Part shown: positions 16,794 to 26,167 of the stretch, in pieces
Position numbering within the stretch: position 1 is the stretch's first letter
Layout: the number at the start of each line of letters is the position of its first letter
From: Clostridia bacterium
Lineage (GTDB): Bacteria > Bacillota > Clostridia > Oscillospirales > Acutalibacteraceae
Reading direction: 5' to 3'
DNA length: 64,000 nucleotides
Assembly (NCBI GenBank): GCA_017428085.1
Contig: JAFRRP010000025.1
Location: forward strand, 62,001 to 126,000
Notes under the pieces: model-generated
What the model was told of the DNA's origin: nothing
What the model saw: the letters and a program-made list of their open reading frames with translations, nothing else
Database searches by the model: none
Position numbers and translations under genes: made by a program

Positions 16794-16822
16794 TTGATTT
16801 TTATTATATCAAGTTGTATAAT
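16794..16822 (+). promoter_or_regulatory. Promoter of ftsK
   Basis: TTGATT (16794-16799), 17-bp spacer, TATAAT (16817-16822). It lies downstream of the open-frame ATG at 16650, which supports the later TTG start of ftsK. Confidence 0.85.
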
Positions 16823-16862
16823 ATTATTCTATAAAACTCAAGTTGATAAGGAGATCCGAGTT

Positions 16863-19487
16863 TTGGCTCAAAATCAAAAGAAAAAAACAACGGCGAGATC
16901 TACCGCCGCGAAAAAAAATACAAAGGGAAAGTCAAAGAAAAAACAACAGATGACTCTGTCCGATATTATCTTCAAGCAGGAGTTTAAGTCGACGGTGATT
17001 TTCGTTTTTGGATTGCTTTTGGCCATCGTTATGTTGTTCGCCGGCGGCGACGGCTCTTTTTGGAACAAGATCCATCTGTTCTATTTCGCCGTCACGGGCG
17101 TCTGCGGTTATTATATCCCGCCTGCGATCCTGTTTTTCGGCGTCGTGAGCGTCATGAACCGGCAAAGCGGTAAATATTACGCCAAAGCGGCGGAACTGTT
17201 TTTCCTGCTGCTGATCGTGTGCGGGCTGATACATATCAATCGCGTGGCAAGCCCGGAAATCGGCTACGGTGAGTCGATCAAAACCGTTTATCACGAAGTG
17301 GTGGAGGGCAGGCTCTCCGCCATGTCCAACGGCGGCGTATTCGGCGCGCTGTTCGGCGGCGCGTTGTTCGCCATTTCCAAATCGAAGATCGTCGCCAATA
17401 TCATCAGCGCCATGTTCATCATCGCCGATCTGATGCTTTTGTTTGGCATTACGTTGTTCAAGCTTTTTTCCCAGGTGGAAAAGCCCGCCAAAAAGGTGAG
17501 CGTTGCCACGGGCGAAGCCATTGAACGGAAAAAAAGCGAGATCGAGCGGCATAAAGAGGAGCGCCGCCAGCGCAGGTCTTCCGACGTAGACCCCGCCACG
17601 ATCGTGGATGATTTTTATCAGAACAATCCCGACGCGAAGATCAGCGTTGTCCCCGATCCCGTTGACGGCAAAAAAGCGGAAAAGACCGTGGAGCAGGAGG
17701 ACGGGCAGAGCGTCTTTGATTTCGAAAGCCTCGGACTGTTCAAAAAGACCGATAAAAAGCAGGTGGAAAACGAGGTTCGCGACAACACGCATCACGATGA
17801 AGCCAAGCCGACCTTCGTCAGTATTTTCCCTGACGCGGATCAGCCCGCGCCGCAGGAGGACAAGCCCGAAACGCTTCCGCCTTTGTCAGAGCAGGAGGCG
17901 GACCGGTTGAATAAAGAGCTTGACGAGGCGTTGGCGGAGCCCGTGCCCGTGGTCTATCAGCTGCCGCCGCTGGATTGCCTGAACCGGCCGCAGATCAACA
18001 AAAAAGGATATAACGAGTATGAGCTGAAGACCAACGGCGAAAAGCTGATCGCCGCGCTGAACAGCTTCAACGTCAGCGCCAGTATCGTCGGCGTGGTGCC
18101 CGGTCCCACCGTCACCCGATACGAGCTTTCTCCCGCCCCCGGCGTCAAGATCAGCAAATTCGTGGGCCTTGCAGACGACCTGGCGCTGCACATGGCGGCG
18201 CCCGCGGGCCTGCGGATCGAAGCGCCCATCCCCAACAAAGCCGCCATCGGCATTGAGATCCCCAATAAGGACAAGACCTCCGTTACCTTCCGCGAGGTCA
18301 TTGACGTGCCGGAATTCAACGAGGCAAAAAGCCGCCTGAACGTGGCGCTTGGCAAGGATATCGCCGGCAATGTGATCTTTTGCGATATCGCCACCATGCC
18401 GCATCTTCTGGTGGCCGGCACTACCGGCTCCGGTAAATCCATCTGCCTGCATACCATGATCGCCAGCATCCTGTATAAGGCGACGCCCGATGAGGTCAAG
18501 CTGCTGCTGATCGATCCCAAGACCGTGGAATTCAGCCGCTATAACGGTATCCCGCATCTGCTTGTTCCCGTCGTGTCAGATCCCCGCAAGGCATCCGGCG
18601 CTTTGGGCTGGGCCGTGACGGAGATGCTGAACCGCTATAAAACGCTGAACGAGAACGGCGCGCGGGATATCGGCTCCTATAACAGCATCTGCGAAGAGCG
18701 CGAGGACCTGCAGAAGATGCCGCAGATCGTTATCATCATGGACGAGTTGGCCGATCTGATGACCGTGGCTCCCGCCGAGGTGGAGGATTCCATCCAGCGC
18801 ATCGCCCAGATGGGCCGCGCCGCCGGTATGCATCTGGTGGTCGCTACCCAGCGTCCCTCCGTGGACGTGATCACCGGCGTCATCAAGGCCAATATTCCCA
18901 GCCGTATCGCGCTGACCGTCAAATCCCAGGTGGATTCCCGTACTATGATCGACCAAGCCGGCGCGGAAAAGCTGATGGGCAAGGGCGATATGCTCTATTT
19001 CCCGGTCAGCGTGCCGAAGCCCATCCGCGTGCAGGGCGCGTTTATCTCGCCCACGGAGTGCGATAATATCGTCAGCTTTATCAAGGCCAACGGCACCGCC
19101 CAGTACGACGACAATGTCCAGCAGGAGATCGAGCGTCAGGCAGCTGTCGATAAGAAGAAGGGCGCTTCCGCCGATGCGGACGGCGGCGTGGATTCCGGCG
19201 ACGATCTGCTGATGCGCGCCATCGAGCTGTTTGTCAACACGCCGGAAAAGGCTTCCATCTCCGCGCTGCAGCGCCATTTGAGTCTCGGCTTTGCCAAGGC
19301 CGGGCGGTTGATGGATACGCTGGAGGAGAAGGGGATCGTGGGCCCCCACGAGGGCAGCAAGCCCCGTAAGGTGCTGATTACCAAGCAACAGTGGTATGAG
19401 ATGAACGCGCTGGCCTCCAACCCCCTCGGGGAAGGCGAAAGCGTCGATACGTCGGATAACGACGTGTATGAGCCGATCAACGAATAA
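16863..19487 (+). CDS. ftsK: DNA translocase FtsK/SpoIIIE
   Basis: 874 aa from the TTG at 16863. This start has AAGGAGAT in front and follows the promoter at 16794-16822; the frame is open further upstream but overlaps the protease gene. In order: a basic N-terminus, four membrane spans (about residues 40-165), an acidic linker, the alpha domain ('FNVSASIVGVVPGPTVTRYELSPAPGVK'), the motor with Walker A 'AGTTGSGKSI' and Walker B 'VIIMDELADL', and the winged-helix gamma domain that reads KOPS/SRS sites ('ISALQRHLSLGFAKAGRLMDTLE'). It moves DNA through the septum during division (or sporulation). Confidence 0.95.
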   Translation: MAQNQKKKTTARSTAAKKNTKGKSKKKQQMTLSDIIFKQEFKSTVIFVFGLLLAIVMLFAGGDGSFWNKIHLFYFAVTGVCGYYIPPAILFFGVVSVMNRQSGKYYAKAAELFFLLLIVCGLIHINRVASPEIGYGESIKTVYHEVVEGRLSAMSNGGVFGALFGGALFAISKSKIVANIISAMFIIADLMLLFGITLFKLFSQVEKPAKKVSVATGEAIERKKSEIERHKEERRQRRSSDVDPATIVDDFYQNNPDAKISVVPDPVDGKKAEKTVEQEDGQSVFDFESLGLFKKTDKKQVENEVRDNTHHDEAKPTFVSIFPDADQPAPQEDKPETLPPLSEQEADRLNKELDEALAEPVPVVYQLPPLDCLNRPQINKKGYNEYELKTNGEKLIAALNSFNVSASIVGVVPGPTVTRYELSPAPGVKISKFVGLADDLALHMAAPAGLRIEAPIPNKAAIGIEIPNKDKTSVTFREVIDVPEFNEAKSRLNVALGKDIAGNVIFCDIATMPHLLVAGTTGSGKSICLHTMIASILYKATPDEVKLLLIDPKTVEFSRYNGIPHLLVPVVSDPRKASGALGWAVTEMLNRYKTLNENGARDIGSYNSICEEREDLQKMPQIVIIMDELADLMTVAPAEVEDSIQRIAQMGRAAGMHLVVATQRPSVDVITGVIKANIPSRIALTVKSQVDSRTMIDQAGAEKLMGKGDMLYFPVSVPKPIRVQGAFISPTECDNIVSFIKANGTAQYDDNVQQEIERQAAVDKKKGASADADGGVDSGDDLLMRAIELFVNTPEKASISALQRHLSLGFAKAGRLMDTLEEKGIVGPHEGSKPRKVLITKQQWYEMNALASNPLGEGESVDTSDNDVYEPINE

Positions 19488-19489
19488 TC

Positions 19490-21343
19490 ATGTTTTTACC
19501 TGTCTCACAACAGGATATGACCGAGCGCGGCTGGGACGGCGTGGATTTTGTCTACGTCTGCGGCGACGCATATGTGGACCACCCTGCCTTCGGCGCCGCT
19601 ATCATTACCCGCGTGCTGGAAAACGCAGGTTACCGCGTGGGCTTCCTCGCCCAGCCGGACTGGCGTTCCGTGAAGGATTTTACCCGGTTCGGCAGACCGA
19701 AGCTCGGCTTTTTCGTTTCCTCGGGCAACATCGATTCCATGGTGGCGCACTATACCGCCGCCAAACGCAAAAGAAGTGAGGACGCTTATTCTCCCGGCGG
19801 AAAAATGGGCCGCCGCCCGGACCGGGCCGTGGAGGTATACTGCCGGCTGATCCGGCAGGTCTACGGCGATATCCCGATCGTTATCGGCGGGCTGGAGGCG
19901 TCGCTTCGGCGGTTCGCCCACTATGATTACTGGGACGACAGCGTCCACCCCTCCATCCTTATCTCCTCCGGCGCGGATATCCTTTCCTTCGGCATGGGGG
20001 AAAAACAGACCCTCGCCATCGCGGATTGCCTTGCCAATGGCGGCAGCGTTCGCGATCTGCGGGACCTGAAGGGGATCTGCTACGTCTGCGATACGCGGGA
20101 AACGCCCTATACCGGCGTGGAATGTCCCTCCTTTGAAAACGTCTGCGTCAATAAAAAAGAATACGCCGTGGCGGCGCGGATCCAGCAGGACGAACAGGAC
20201 CATATCCGCGGCCGCGCGATCAAGCAGAAGCACGGCAAAAAGATGGTGGTACAGAACGCGCCGATGGAGCCGCTGACCACCGATGAGCTGGACCACGTCT
20301 ATGAATTGCCTTATATGCGGACGTATCACCCTTCCTATGAAAAAGAGGGCGGCGTGCCGGCCATCAAAGAGGTGCAGTTCTCCATCACCCACAACCGGGG
20401 GTGCTTCGGCGGCTGCAATTTCTGTTCCATCGCGTTCCATCAGGGCCGGTTCATCACGTCCCGCAGCAAGGAATCCCTTATCAAAGAGGCGGTATTGCTG
20501 ACGAAGCAGCCGGATTTCAAGGGGTACATCCACGACGTGGGCGGTCCCACCGCCAACTTCCGTTTTCCTTCCTGTGAAAAGCAATTGCAGGCGGGGCTTT
20601 GCAAGGGGAAAAAATGCCTTGCGCCGGAGCCCTGCCCCAACCTGACGGCGGACCATACGGAATTTCTGGATATCCTGCGTTCTCTCCGGCAGCTGGACGG
20701 TGTGAAAAAGGTGTTCATCCGTTCCGGCATCCGGTACGATTATATGCTGCAGGACAAGTCCGACGCGTTTTTCCGCGAATTGGTACAGCATCATATCAGC
20801 GGCCAGCTCAAGGTGGCGCCGGAGCACTGCTCCGCGGCGGTGCTGGATAAGATGGGAAAGCCCCGCATCGAAGCGTATCTGCGGTTTTCCAAACAGTATT
20901 TCAACCTGACGAAAAAAGCGGGCAAGGAGCAGTACGTGGTACCGTATCTGATGTCCTCGCACCCCGGCGCGACGCTTTCGGACGCGGTGGAGCTGGCGCT
21001 GTTCATCAAAAAGCAGCGGCTCCATCCCGAACAGGTACAGGATTTCTATCCCACCCCCGGTACGATCTCCACCGCCATGTTCTATACCGGCCTCGATCCC
21101 TACACCATGGAGCCGGTCTATACGGCGAGATCGCCAAGGGAAAAGGCGATGCAGCGCGCCCTGATGCAGTATTACCTGCCCGCCAACAAGGCGTTGGTGG
21201 CAGAGGCGCTGCGGCTGGCACACCGGACCGACCTGATCGGCCCCTCGCCGGATTGCCTCATCAACCTGCCGAACCCGGGCGGCGGCGCAAAGAAAAAACC
21301 GTCCACGAAAGGAAAGGACCATGCGCATCGGCAAAAACGCTAA
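19490..21343 (+). CDS. YgiQ family radical SAM protein
   Basis: 617 aa. 'RGCFGGCNFCSIAFHQGR' is the Cx3Cx2C radical SAM cluster motif. The N-terminal B12-like half ('VCGDAYVDHPAFGAAIITRVLENAGYRVG', 'GGLEASLRRFAHYDYWDD') and the C-terminal 'KVAPEHCSAAVLDKMGKP', 'YLMSSHPGATL' and 'QDFYPTPGTISTAMFYTG' are the YgiQ hallmarks. The reaction is unknown. It starts 2 bp after the ftsK stop, so it is in the same operon, and it ends overlapping the next gene by 23 bp. Confidence 0.93.
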   Translation: MFLPVSQQDMTERGWDGVDFVYVCGDAYVDHPAFGAAIITRVLENAGYRVGFLAQPDWRSVKDFTRFGRPKLGFFVSSGNIDSMVAHYTAAKRKRSEDAYSPGGKMGRRPDRAVEVYCRLIRQVYGDIPIVIGGLEASLRRFAHYDYWDDSVHPSILISSGADILSFGMGEKQTLAIADCLANGGSVRDLRDLKGICYVCDTRETPYTGVECPSFENVCVNKKEYAVAARIQQDEQDHIRGRAIKQKHGKKMVVQNAPMEPLTTDELDHVYELPYMRTYHPSYEKEGGVPAIKEVQFSITHNRGCFGGCNFCSIAFHQGRFITSRSKESLIKEAVLLTKQPDFKGYIHDVGGPTANFRFPSCEKQLQAGLCKGKKCLAPEPCPNLTADHTEFLDILRSLRQLDGVKKVFIRSGIRYDYMLQDKSDAFFRELVQHHISGQLKVAPEHCSAAVLDKMGKPRIEAYLRFSKQYFNLTKKAGKEQYVVPYLMSSHPGATLSDAVELALFIKKQRLHPEQVQDFYPTPGTISTAMFYTGLDPYTMEPVYTARSPREKAMQRALMQYYLPANKALVAEALRLAHRTDLIGPSPDCLINLPNPGGGAKKKPSTKGKDHAHRQKR

Positions 21344-22205
21344 AAAGGCGCTGCTCACCGTGGCAGCCGCGGCGCTCGTTATCATCATTTGCGTCGTCGT
21401 TTACGTAAAAGAGAACGAGAAAAAAATGATGCCGCAGGACTATCCCTTCTGCGTCTGTTTTTTCAACGTGGGGCAGGGGGACTGCGAGCTGATCCGTTGC
21501 GACGGCGTCAACGTATTGATCGACGGCGGCGAGGCGGAATACGGCTATCAGACCGAACAGTACCTGAAGGCCTGCGGTGTGGAGAAGCTGGATTGCTATA
21601 TCCTTACGCATCCCCATTCGGATCACATCGGTTGCTCCGCCCATATCCTCCGCACTTTCCCCGTGGATACAGTCATGACCACCTCATTTAACGAGTTCAA
21701 CATGCCCACCACGAAGGTGTACGAGGACATGCTGGCGGCGACGGAGGAGACCGGCGCGCAGTTGGTTGAGGTCAAGGGCGGTGAGAGTTATTCCTTCGGC
21801 GATCTGTCTTTGAAGATCCTTTCCCCTTTGGAGGAAACGGACGATTACAACGATATGTCCATCACCGTGCGGGCCAAATATAAAAGCGACGCCTTCCTGT
21901 TCATGGGGGACGCCTCCAAGGACGTGGAAGCGCAGCTGCTCAACACAAAGGCCGTGCTTTCGGCGGACGTGCTGAAAGTGGGGCACCACGGCAGCGACAG
22001 TTCCACGGGAGAAGCGTTCTTAAAAGCCGTATCGCCGGATCACGCGGTCATTTCCTGCGGCGCGGACAACGCCTTCGGGCATCCCCACGCTTCGACGCTG
22101 CGTCTGCTGGAGAAGTATGACGTGGACGTGTACCGGACGGACCTCAACGGCTCCGTGATCTTTTACGGCTACGGGCATAAGCTCAACGTGTGGTGCGCCT
22201 CATGA
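21321..22205 (+). CDS. ComEC C-terminal-like MBL-fold hydrolase, membrane-anchored
   Basis: 294 aa. One N-terminal span (residues 8-27) is followed by a metallo-beta-lactamase domain: 'FFNVGQGDCELIRCDGVNVLIDGG', 'LTHPHSDHIGC' (HxHxDH near residue 95), 'FMGDAS' and 'VLKVGHHGSDSSTGEAFL', then 'AVISCGADNAFGHPHASTL'. This is the extracellular nuclease-like domain seen at the end of ComEC, here free-standing and probably on the outer face. It overlaps ygiQ by 23 bp and has its own AAAGGAAAGG site. Confidence 0.88.
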   Translation: MRIGKNAKKALLTVAAAALVIIICVVVYVKENEKKMMPQDYPFCVCFFNVGQGDCELIRCDGVNVLIDGGEAEYGYQTEQYLKACGVEKLDCYILTHPHSDHIGCSAHILRTFPVDTVMTTSFNEFNMPTTKVYEDMLAATEETGAQLVEVKGGESYSFGDLSLKILSPLEETDDYNDMSITVRAKYKSDAFLFMGDASKDVEAQLLNTKAVLSADVLKVGHHGSDSSTGEAFLKAVSPDHAVISCGADNAFGHPHASTLRLLEKYDVDVYRTDLNGSVIFYGYGHKLNVWCAS

Positions 22206-22420
22206 CGTTTTACGTGGACAGATTTGAAGGAACGTTGGCCGTGGTACAGCGGGAGGACGGCGTGCCGGGCTTTATATCCCGCAAAGAGCTTCCGAAAGGG
22301 ACAAGGGAAGGAAGCGTTCTGATTTACGAGGACGGCGCCTATCGACTTGATGCTGCAAAAGAGCGCGAACGGCGTCAAGCGCTTTGCAGACGGTTGAAAC
22401 GACTGATAAAACGGGACTGA
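22202..22420 (+). CDS. DUF3006 domain protein
   Basis: 72 aa from the ATG at 22202, which overlaps the stop of the MBL gene (ATGA). 'YVDRFEGTLAVVQREDG' and 'PGFISRKELPKGTREGSVL' are the DUF3006 small beta-barrel pattern, and the C-terminus is a basic helix. These proteins often follow ComEC-like hydrolases and may bind nucleic acid; no function is proven. Confidence 0.82.
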   Translation: MTFYVDRFEGTLAVVQREDGVPGFISRKELPKGTREGSVLIYEDGAYRLDAAKERERRQALCRRLKRLIKRD

Positions 22421-22442
22421 TTTTGAGAAGGGAGTTCTGTCA

Positions 22443-23372
22443 TTGCATTACGTGATCATGGATCTGGAGTGGAACAACTCCTACAACAAATATAAAAAAT
22501 GCTTCGTCAACGAGATCCTGGAGATCGGCGCGGTGATTGCGGACGAGGAGCTGGAGGTGCTGGATACCTTTTCCGTCATCATCAAATCCCAGCTCATCAA
22601 AAAGCTCAGCGGCCGCGTGAAGAACCTGACGCACATCACCAACGAGGATATGTATTCCGGCGTCAGCTTCCAGAAGGCCATCAGCGATTTCTCCAAATGG
22701 ATCGGCGGGCGGAACTGCGTGTTCCTTTCCTGGGGCAATTCCGATATCCGCGTGCTGTATGATAATTTTTCCATGTTTTGCGGCATCAACGGCATTCCGT
22801 TCTTAACGCAGTACGTGGATCTGCAGAAATACTGTCAGGAGTTTATCGTCAACGCCCGCAACCAGCAGATCGGGCTTGTGAACGCCGCGACGGAGATGGG
22901 GATCGACGTTTCCCAGTGCAAATTCCACCGGGCGCTGGAGGACAGCCTTTTGGGGCTGCGCTGCCTGAAAAAGTGCTTCAACCGGGAACATCTGCTCAAC
23001 AGCGCCGTCATGTGCGACAAGGCGTTTTACCAGAAGCTGCTGTTTAAGTCCACCGTCATCACCAACATCCACAGCAAAAAAATAGATCGCACTAAAATGA
23101 AGTGCGACTGTTCCGTCTGCGGCGCGCCGATGAAGCGTCTTTCCGACTGGAAGAGCGTCAATCAGGCGTTTTCCGCGCTGTTTTATTGTAAGAACTGCGA
23201 GAGACTGGTCAATTTCTCGATCCGGTTCAAGGAGTACTACGACCGCATCGACGTTAAGACCAACGTCACCGAGATGAAGATGGAAACGGAGGCCGAGGAA
23301 CCGGAAAGGGCGGGCGAAATCACCGCGGCGTCTCCGGCCGAAAGCCCTGCGCAGGGACCGCAGGGATCTTAA
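22443..23372 (+). CDS. DEDDh 3'-5' exonuclease (ERI-1/KapD-like) with zinc ribbon
   Basis: 309 aa, TTG start with AAGGGAG upstream. 'VIMDLEWNN' gives the first D/E pair, 'LSWGNSDIRVLYDN' the second Asp and 'CKFHRALEDSLLGLRC' the His and last Asp of the DEDDh active site. Residues about 215-260 form a four-cysteine zinc ribbon ('CDCSVCGAPM' ... 'YCKNCERLV'), and the tail is acidic and low in complexity. It probably trims RNA or single-stranded DNA. It converges on the GTPase gene with a 14-bp gap. Confidence 0.87.
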   Translation: MHYVIMDLEWNNSYNKYKKCFVNEILEIGAVIADEELEVLDTFSVIIKSQLIKKLSGRVKNLTHITNEDMYSGVSFQKAISDFSKWIGGRNCVFLSWGNSDIRVLYDNFSMFCGINGIPFLTQYVDLQKYCQEFIVNARNQQIGLVNAATEMGIDVSQCKFHRALEDSLLGLRCLKKCFNREHLLNSAVMCDKAFYQKLLFKSTVITNIHSKKIDRTKMKCDCSVCGAPMKRLSDWKSVNQAFSALFYCKNCERLVNFSIRFKEYYDRIDVKTNVTEMKMETEAEEPERAGEITAASPAESPAQGPQGS

Positions 23373-23386
23373 CGCAGCAATATGGA

Positions 23387-25963
23387 TCATTCACCGGCTT
23401 GGCGGCTTACGTCGCCGAGCCTTGTTTTTGATTCGGGGGTCTGCAGTCCCTCGATGAACGCCGCGATGCGTTTGTCCACTTCTTCCGCTTCTTTTGCGAA
23501 GTCCGCGGCGCTGACGCGCAGTACGCCCACACGCACGGCGGAAAGCCTTATCAGATTGTCAGAGGTCACCACGCGCACCTTTTCGTTTTTGCCGATCTCC
23601 GCGATCAGCTTCTCGATATACACGTCGGCGATCTCCCGTTCTTCGGTGAAAACCACGTGGATATTGTTATGGTCGAATTTTTGTCCGGGATTACCTGCTA
23701 CGCGGTAGGCGTCGAACACCAGCACCACGTTGTTGCGGGTAAAGGCGGCGTAGTTGCATAAGATCTGCATCAGCTCCGTACGGGCGCTTTCCAGATCCTC
23801 CATGGCGATGGCTTTCAGCCCTTCCCACGCGAAGATCACGTTGTAGCCGTCCACGATCACGGTCTCCGGCCGCTCTTCTGTTCCCGCCGCCTCCGGTTCC
23901 TCTGGGGCGGTCTCTTTTACCGTCGGGCGGCGCAGGGTATAGTCCGGCTTGCCGAATTCCCGTTCCAGTATGGCCTGCAGCTCCTTATCGTCGATGTGCA
24001 GGTTGCGGCGGTTGACGGCGGGGGAGTAAGGCTTCTCCTTTTTCAGGCAGCTTTCCAGATGCATATACTGCGGCACGTCCCGCCATTTTACCGTAAAGCC
24101 GCCGCCGTGGGCGCAGAAGACGGAATCCGGCGTGTTGTCAAGGTCGGCCTCCGGCTCGTACTGCGCCGCTGCGACCGCTTCTGCCTCGTTGTGGCACTCG
24201 AAATAGCCTGCGAGGGAGCAGGTCAGCCGCCCCCTGCCGGAGGAAAAACTAGCCACAGTAGCGGCGTATCCGTTCATCTCCGTCACCGGCGCTTTTCCTT
24301 TGATCGTCACGGTAGCTCCGGTACCTTCCGGCGCGTCGAATTCGCCGTGCATCATGCGGATATCGCTGATGGCCCTGCCCATATGCTCGGCGGGCAGTTC
24401 CAGCGTAAAGGCGTACCATGGCTCCAGCAGACGGTTTTGCGCCTGCATCAGCCCCTGCCGCACGGCCCGGTAGGTGGCCTGCCGGAAATCGCCGCCCTCC
24501 GTGTGCTTCAGGTGGGCGCGTCCCGCCGCCAGCGTGATCTTTATGTCGGTGATCGGCGAGCCTGTCAGTACGCCCAGATGCTCTTTCTCCGTCAAATGCA
24601 TCATGATCAGCCGCTGCCAATTCAGGTCCAGCAGGTCCTGTTTCACCGCGGTCTCAAACAGCAGCCCCGCGCCACGTGGAAGCGGCTCCAATATTAAGTG
24701 GACTTCGGCGTAATGGCGCAGCGGTTCGTAGTGGCCCACGCCCTCCACCGTGTCTGTGATCGTTTCTTTATACATCACCGTGCCGGAATGCACCGTGAGC
24801 TCCATCCCGAACCTGTCGTACGCCAGACTGCGCAGGATCTCCGCCTGTACCTCGCCCATCAAACCCACGTGGATCTCCTGCAAAAAGGAGTTCCACCGGA
24901 CGCGCAGCATAGGGTCCTCTTCCTCTAACAGTTTCAGCTTCCCGTAGGCCGTTTTTTTGTCTTCGCCCTCCGGCAGATCGATCCGGTAGTCCATCACCGG
25001 CTCCAGCACGGGAGCCACCGCGTCGGCCTGCGAGCCCAGCCCCATGCCGTTGACGGCGCTGTCCAGCCCCGTTACGGCGCACACCGTCCCTGCGGGCGCT
25101 TCCTCCCGTACGGTATATTTTGCTCCGTGATACACGCGGATCTGGGTGATCTTCTCTTCTTTGCCGTTTACCGTTACCGCGTCCCGGACGCGCAGCGTGC
25201 CCCCGGTGATCTTCAGGTGCGTCACCTTTGCGCCGCTGTCGTCGTGGGTGATCTTGAACACCCTCGCGCCGAATTCCTCCCCGCAGGCGGCGGGGGTCAC
25301 GAACCGTTCCAGCAGCGAAAGGAATTCATCCACGCCCTCCATCTTCAGCCCGGAACCGAACAGGCAGGGAAACACCTGCCTGGCGCGGATCATATCGGAT
25401 ATCGTGCGATCGCGGACCGTTCCGTCCGCCAGATATTCCTCCAACGCCGCTTCGCCGCACTGGGCCAGCGTTTCCTGCAAGTCGGTGTTGTCGGCGGAAA
25501 AATCCACGCACTCGTCGCCCAGCTCTTCCCGGATAGTCTGCATGAGCTCGTCCCTTGTCCGTCTTGCGAAATCCATTTTGGTGATGAAAAGGAAGGCGGG
25601 CACGTGATAGATCTTCAGTAAATTCCACAGCGTGCGGGTGTGGGACTGAACCCCGTCCAGCCCGCTGACGATCAGTACGGCATAGTCCAGCGCCTGCAGG
25701 ATACGCTCGGTCTCCGTGGAAAAATCCACGTGGCCGGGGGTGTCCAGCAGGGTAATATGAAGCGAGCGGAATTCGATCTCCGCCTGACTGGCGAATATAG
25801 TGATGCCGCGTTCCTTTTCAAGGATATGATTGTCCAGCAGGGTGTTTTTGTCGTCCACTCTGCCTTGCTTGCGGATGGCGCCGGTCTTGTAAAGCAGCGC
25901 CTCCGCGAAGGTCGTCTTGCCCGCGTCCACGTGGGCGAGGATGCCGATTACCGCATGTTTCAT
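23387..25963 (-). CDS. TetM/EF-G-like translational GTPase fused to a YacP/Rae1-type NYN domain
   Basis: 858 aa. The GTPase motifs are 'AHVDAGKTT' (G1, residues 10-18), 'RGITIFASQ' (G2), 'LLDTPGHVDF' (G3) and 'FITKMDF' (G4). EF-G-like domains II to V follow, with 'GVGHYEPLRHYAEVHLILEPLPRGAGLLF' and 'GRGRLTCSLAGYFECHN' at the positions of TetM domains IV and V. From about residue 700 a separate NYN domain begins: 'VIVDGYNVIFAWEGLK' (Asp705), 'VVLVFDAYRV' (Asp751), 'FTEEREIADVYIEKL' and 'RVVTSDNLIRLSA', matching YacP. B. subtilis YacP is Rae1, a ribosome A-site mRNA endonuclease. Normal ribosomal protection proteins end near residue 640. Confidence 0.9.
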   Translation of the reverse strand: MKHAVIGILAHVDAGKTTFAEALLYKTGAIRKQGRVDDKNTLLDNHILEKERGITIFASQAEIEFRSLHITLLDTPGHVDFSTETERILQALDYAVLIVSGLDGVQSHTRTLWNLLKIYHVPAFLFITKMDFARRTRDELMQTIREELGDECVDFSADNTDLQETLAQCGEAALEEYLADGTVRDRTISDMIRARQVFPCLFGSGLKMEGVDEFLSLLERFVTPAACGEEFGARVFKITHDDSGAKVTHLKITGGTLRVRDAVTVNGKEEKITQIRVYHGAKYTVREEAPAGTVCAVTGLDSAVNGMGLGSQADAVAPVLEPVMDYRIDLPEGEDKKTAYGKLKLLEEEDPMLRVRWNSFLQEIHVGLMGEVQAEILRSLAYDRFGMELTVHSGTVMYKETITDTVEGVGHYEPLRHYAEVHLILEPLPRGAGLLFETAVKQDLLDLNWQRLIMMHLTEKEHLGVLTGSPITDIKITLAAGRAHLKHTEGGDFRQATYRAVRQGLMQAQNRLLEPWYAFTLELPAEHMGRAISDIRMMHGEFDAPEGTGATVTIKGKAPVTEMNGYAATVASFSSGRGRLTCSLAGYFECHNEAEAVAAAQYEPEADLDNTPDSVFCAHGGGFTVKWRDVPQYMHLESCLKKEKPYSPAVNRRNLHIDDKELQAILEREFGKPDYTLRRPTVKETAPEEPEAAGTEERPETVIVDGYNVIFAWEGLKAIAMEDLESARTELMQILCNYAAFTRNNVVLVFDAYRVAGNPGQKFDHNNIHVVFTEEREIADVYIEKLIAEIGKNEKVRVVTSDNLIRLSAVRVGVLRVSAADFAKEAEEVDKRIAAFIEGLQTPESKTRLGDVSRQAGE

Positions 25964-26022
25964 CGTCGTGTCCCGATCGTCCGGAATAGTTTGCCGTTCT
26001 GATGATCAACGGCGTTGACAGT

Positions 26023-26052
26023 ATTCTATCATAATTCGGTTTGATCTGTCAA
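26023..26052 (-). promoter_or_regulatory. Promoter of the GTPase-NYN gene
   Basis: Minus strand TTGACA (26047-26052), 18-bp spacer, TAGAAT (26023-26028), divergent from the ABC promoter about 70 bp away. Confidence 0.7.
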
Positions 26053-26097
26053 AACCTTTCGGAAAATCACTTCGTCAAACTTTTTTATCGCGCCGTA

Positions 26098-26126
26098 TTT
26101 ACATTTCCGTCCTTCCATGTTAAAAT
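26098..26126 (+). promoter_or_regulatory. Promoter of the nucleoside ABC operon
   Basis: TTTACA (26098-26103), 17-bp spacer, TAAAAT (26121-26126), giving a leader of about 35 nt before the TTG start at 26168. Confidence 0.8.
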
Positions 26127-26167
26127 AAATTTGGCTTTATATACGCAAAAAGAGGAGGGCGTTGCTT

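Noticed and set aside
16650..16862. Upstream extension of ftsK from the ATG at 16650
   Set aside because: It overlaps the ClpP-like gene in another frame, and the only good promoter (16794-16822) and binding site lie after it.
19505..21388. 627-codon minus-strand frame opposite the YgiQ gene
   Set aside because: Antisense shadow; the plus-strand protein has a complete radical SAM motif and full length.
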